DNA of 64,000 nucleotides from Agromyces sp. S2-1-8 (lineage in GTDB: Bacteria > Actinomycetota > Actinomycetes > Actinomycetales > Microbacteriaceae). Location: NCBI RefSeq assembly GCF_021129215.1, contig NZ_JAJOLP010000001.1:3224001-3288000 (forward strand), written 5' to 3'. Below, one piece after another: positions 63,056 to 64,000 of this stretch; the first letter of the stretch is position 1; each line of letters begins with the position of its first letter. Position numbers and translations under genes: made by a program. The notes below the pieces were generated by a model. The model was not told where the DNA came from, searched no databases, and saw nothing but the letters and a program-made list of their open reading frames with translations.

Positions 63056-64000
63056 TTGCGCCACGCGATCATCGACCTCCTCGCCCACGACTCACTCCTG
63101 CCGCTGCGCGACCGCGTGCGCGACGGCCTGGGCTGGGCACGGGGAGTCCGTCTTCGCGCTTCCCGCGGTGTTCGGTCGGAGGCCGGGCTCCTCAGCGTGG
63201 TCGTTCCCGCCTACGGCGTCGAGGCCTACATCGAGGAGTGCCTCTCGTCTCTCAGACGACAGAACTACCGGAACGTGGAGATCATCGTCGTCGATGACGG
63301 CTCGCCCGATCGGAGCGGTGAGATCGCACGACGCCTCGCCAAGCGCGACCCGCGGATCGTCGTGATCCGCCAGGAGAACGGCGGCCTGAGCTCGGCACGC
63401 AACACGGGCGCCGCCAATGCACGCGGCGAGTACCTGACCTTCATCGACAGCGACGACGTCGTCGACCGGCACGTCTTCACGCAGGCGATCGAGTCGCTGC
63501 GAGCGACCGGGTCTGACTTCGCGGTCTCCCCGTACCGGCGCAAGTATCGCAACGGGTTCCCGCCCGCTGCTCCGTGGATCCATGCCGCTCACGCGCGGGA
63601 TCGGTTCGCGTGCACCCTCGAGGAGTTCCCCGAGATCCAGGTCAATGCCGTCGCCTGGAGCAAGGTCTACCGTCGGGCGTTCTGGGATGCCTCCGAACTG
63701 GCGTTCCCGGTCGGCGTGCTCTACGAGGATCAGGCCGTGTCGGCCCGGGCCTATGCGATGGCCCGGTCGTTCGACGTGCTGTCGACCGTGTCGATCAACT
63801 GGCGAATGCGCGAAGACCAGACTTCGATCTCCCAGCAGGTCACGAGCGTCCGCAACATCACCGATCATTGGGGCGCCGTCCGTGCCTCGCTGGATGTCCT
63901 CGCCGAATACGGCCACGCCGAGGCGAGGCGTGCCCGCCTCGCCCAGATCATCTCGAACAACCTCACCGAGTTCTTCATGCTCATCCGCGAGATGTCCGAC
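63056..64000 (+). CDS. Family 2 glycosyltransferase (3' partial)
   Basis: The frame is open from TTG 63056 to the right edge (315 codons, no stop), so the C terminus lies outside. AGGAG precedes the TTG by about 9 bases. A basic amphipathic N terminus (about 1-38) leads into the GT2 domain: LLSVVVPAYGVEAYIEECLSSL, VEIIVVDDGSPD, QENGGLSSARNTGAANARGEY, the DxD site IDSDDVVD, and VAWSKVYRRAFW. It is similar to the GT2 half of its divergent neighbour but keeps a normal DSDD. Larger teichoic-acid GT2 proteins often carry a TagF domain next, which cannot be checked here. Confidence 0.88.
   Translation, partial: MRHAIIDLLAHDSLLPLRDRVRDGLGWARGVRLRASRGVRSEAGLLSVVVPAYGVEAYIEECLSSLRRQNYRNVEIIVVDDGSPDRSGEIARRLAKRDPRIVVIRQENGGLSSARNTGAANARGEYLTFIDSDDVVDRHVFTQAIESLRATGSDFAVSPYRRKYRNGFPPAAPWIHAAHARDRFACTLEEFPEIQVNAVAWSKVYRRAFWDASELAFPVGVLYEDQAVSARAYAMARSFDVLSTVSINWRMREDQTSISQQVTSVRNITDHWGAVRASLDVLAEYGHAEARRARLAQIISNNLTEFFMLIREMSD

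Overview
The window is a gene-dense stretch of an actinobacterial chromosome with very high GC (around 70% by eye). Gene content and protein style point to Microbacteriaceae in the Micrococcales, plausibly Agromyces or a close relative. Supporting signs are two WhiB proteins, MtrAB-LpqB, an E2-E1 fused Kgd, a sigma-H/RshA-type pair, an Rv3235-like protein, DUF3499 and a GuaB1-type enzyme. The genus is an inference. I see no rRNA, tRNA, CRISPR array, integrase, transposase or insertion sequence. No gap between genes exceeds 300 bases.

Layout. 1-2.6 kb: polar amino-acid ABC transporter, its binding protein cut by the left edge. 2.6-9.8 kb: housekeeping and repair genes (NAD(P)H-hydrate dehydratase, HAD hydrolase, old-yellow-enzyme, VOC protein, two CNNM/CBS membrane proteins, GuaB1). 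9.9-13.7 kb: Kgd. 13.7-16 kb: MMPL exporter. 16-17 kb: an ECF sigma factor and its zinc anti-sigma factor. 17-20 kb: aroA, rsgA, bcp. 20-28 kb: WhiB1, PdtaS-like kinase, an orphan CpaE-like/SAF pair, an HTH protein, the Rv3235-like gene and a carboxylesterase. 28-36.7 kb, read leftward: mtrA, mtrB, lpqB, comF, hpf, secA. 36.9-45.6 kb: a conserved but uncharacterised membrane module (Pro-rich membrane protein, DUF4129, DUF4350, MoxR, DUF58, then SpoIIM and RDD) with an aquaporin inserted. 45.6-58.2 kb: ahcY, manB, DUF3499, a degenerate metallopeptidase, DUF5719, a large membrane glycosyltransferase, WhiB2, galE, a 48-residue membrane peptide, a GlxA-type regulator and manA. 58.4-64 kb: the start of a cell-surface glycopolymer locus (pyruvyl transferase, GT2-TagF fusion, another GT2 cut by the right edge).

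From sigH to manA, gene content follows the M. tuberculosis Rv3219-Rv3260c neighbourhood closely, so most of the window is an old actinobacterial core. The last 5.6 kb looks different (lower GC, more AT-rich codons, no copies of a decamer that is common elsewhere) and is probably strain-variable or acquired.

The most interesting signals are regulatory. Upstream of the sigma factor is a GGAAT-N18-GTT promoter, the form its own family recognises, and it feeds an SD-led in-frame start that would give a longer isoform. secA has a short open reading frame in its leader. At least a dozen genes have a TAnnnT -10 box 5 to 8 bases before the start codon, predicting leaderless mRNAs. Three divergent pairs have -10 boxes overlapping on opposite strands. 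The decamer CGAGGCATCC occurs 15 times in different reading frames and in intergenic DNA. The best candidate for an undescribed multi-protein system is the MoxR-DUF58-DUF4129-DUF4350-SpoIIM-RDD module; the second is the predicted pyruvylated glycerol-phosphate polymer locus at the right edge.
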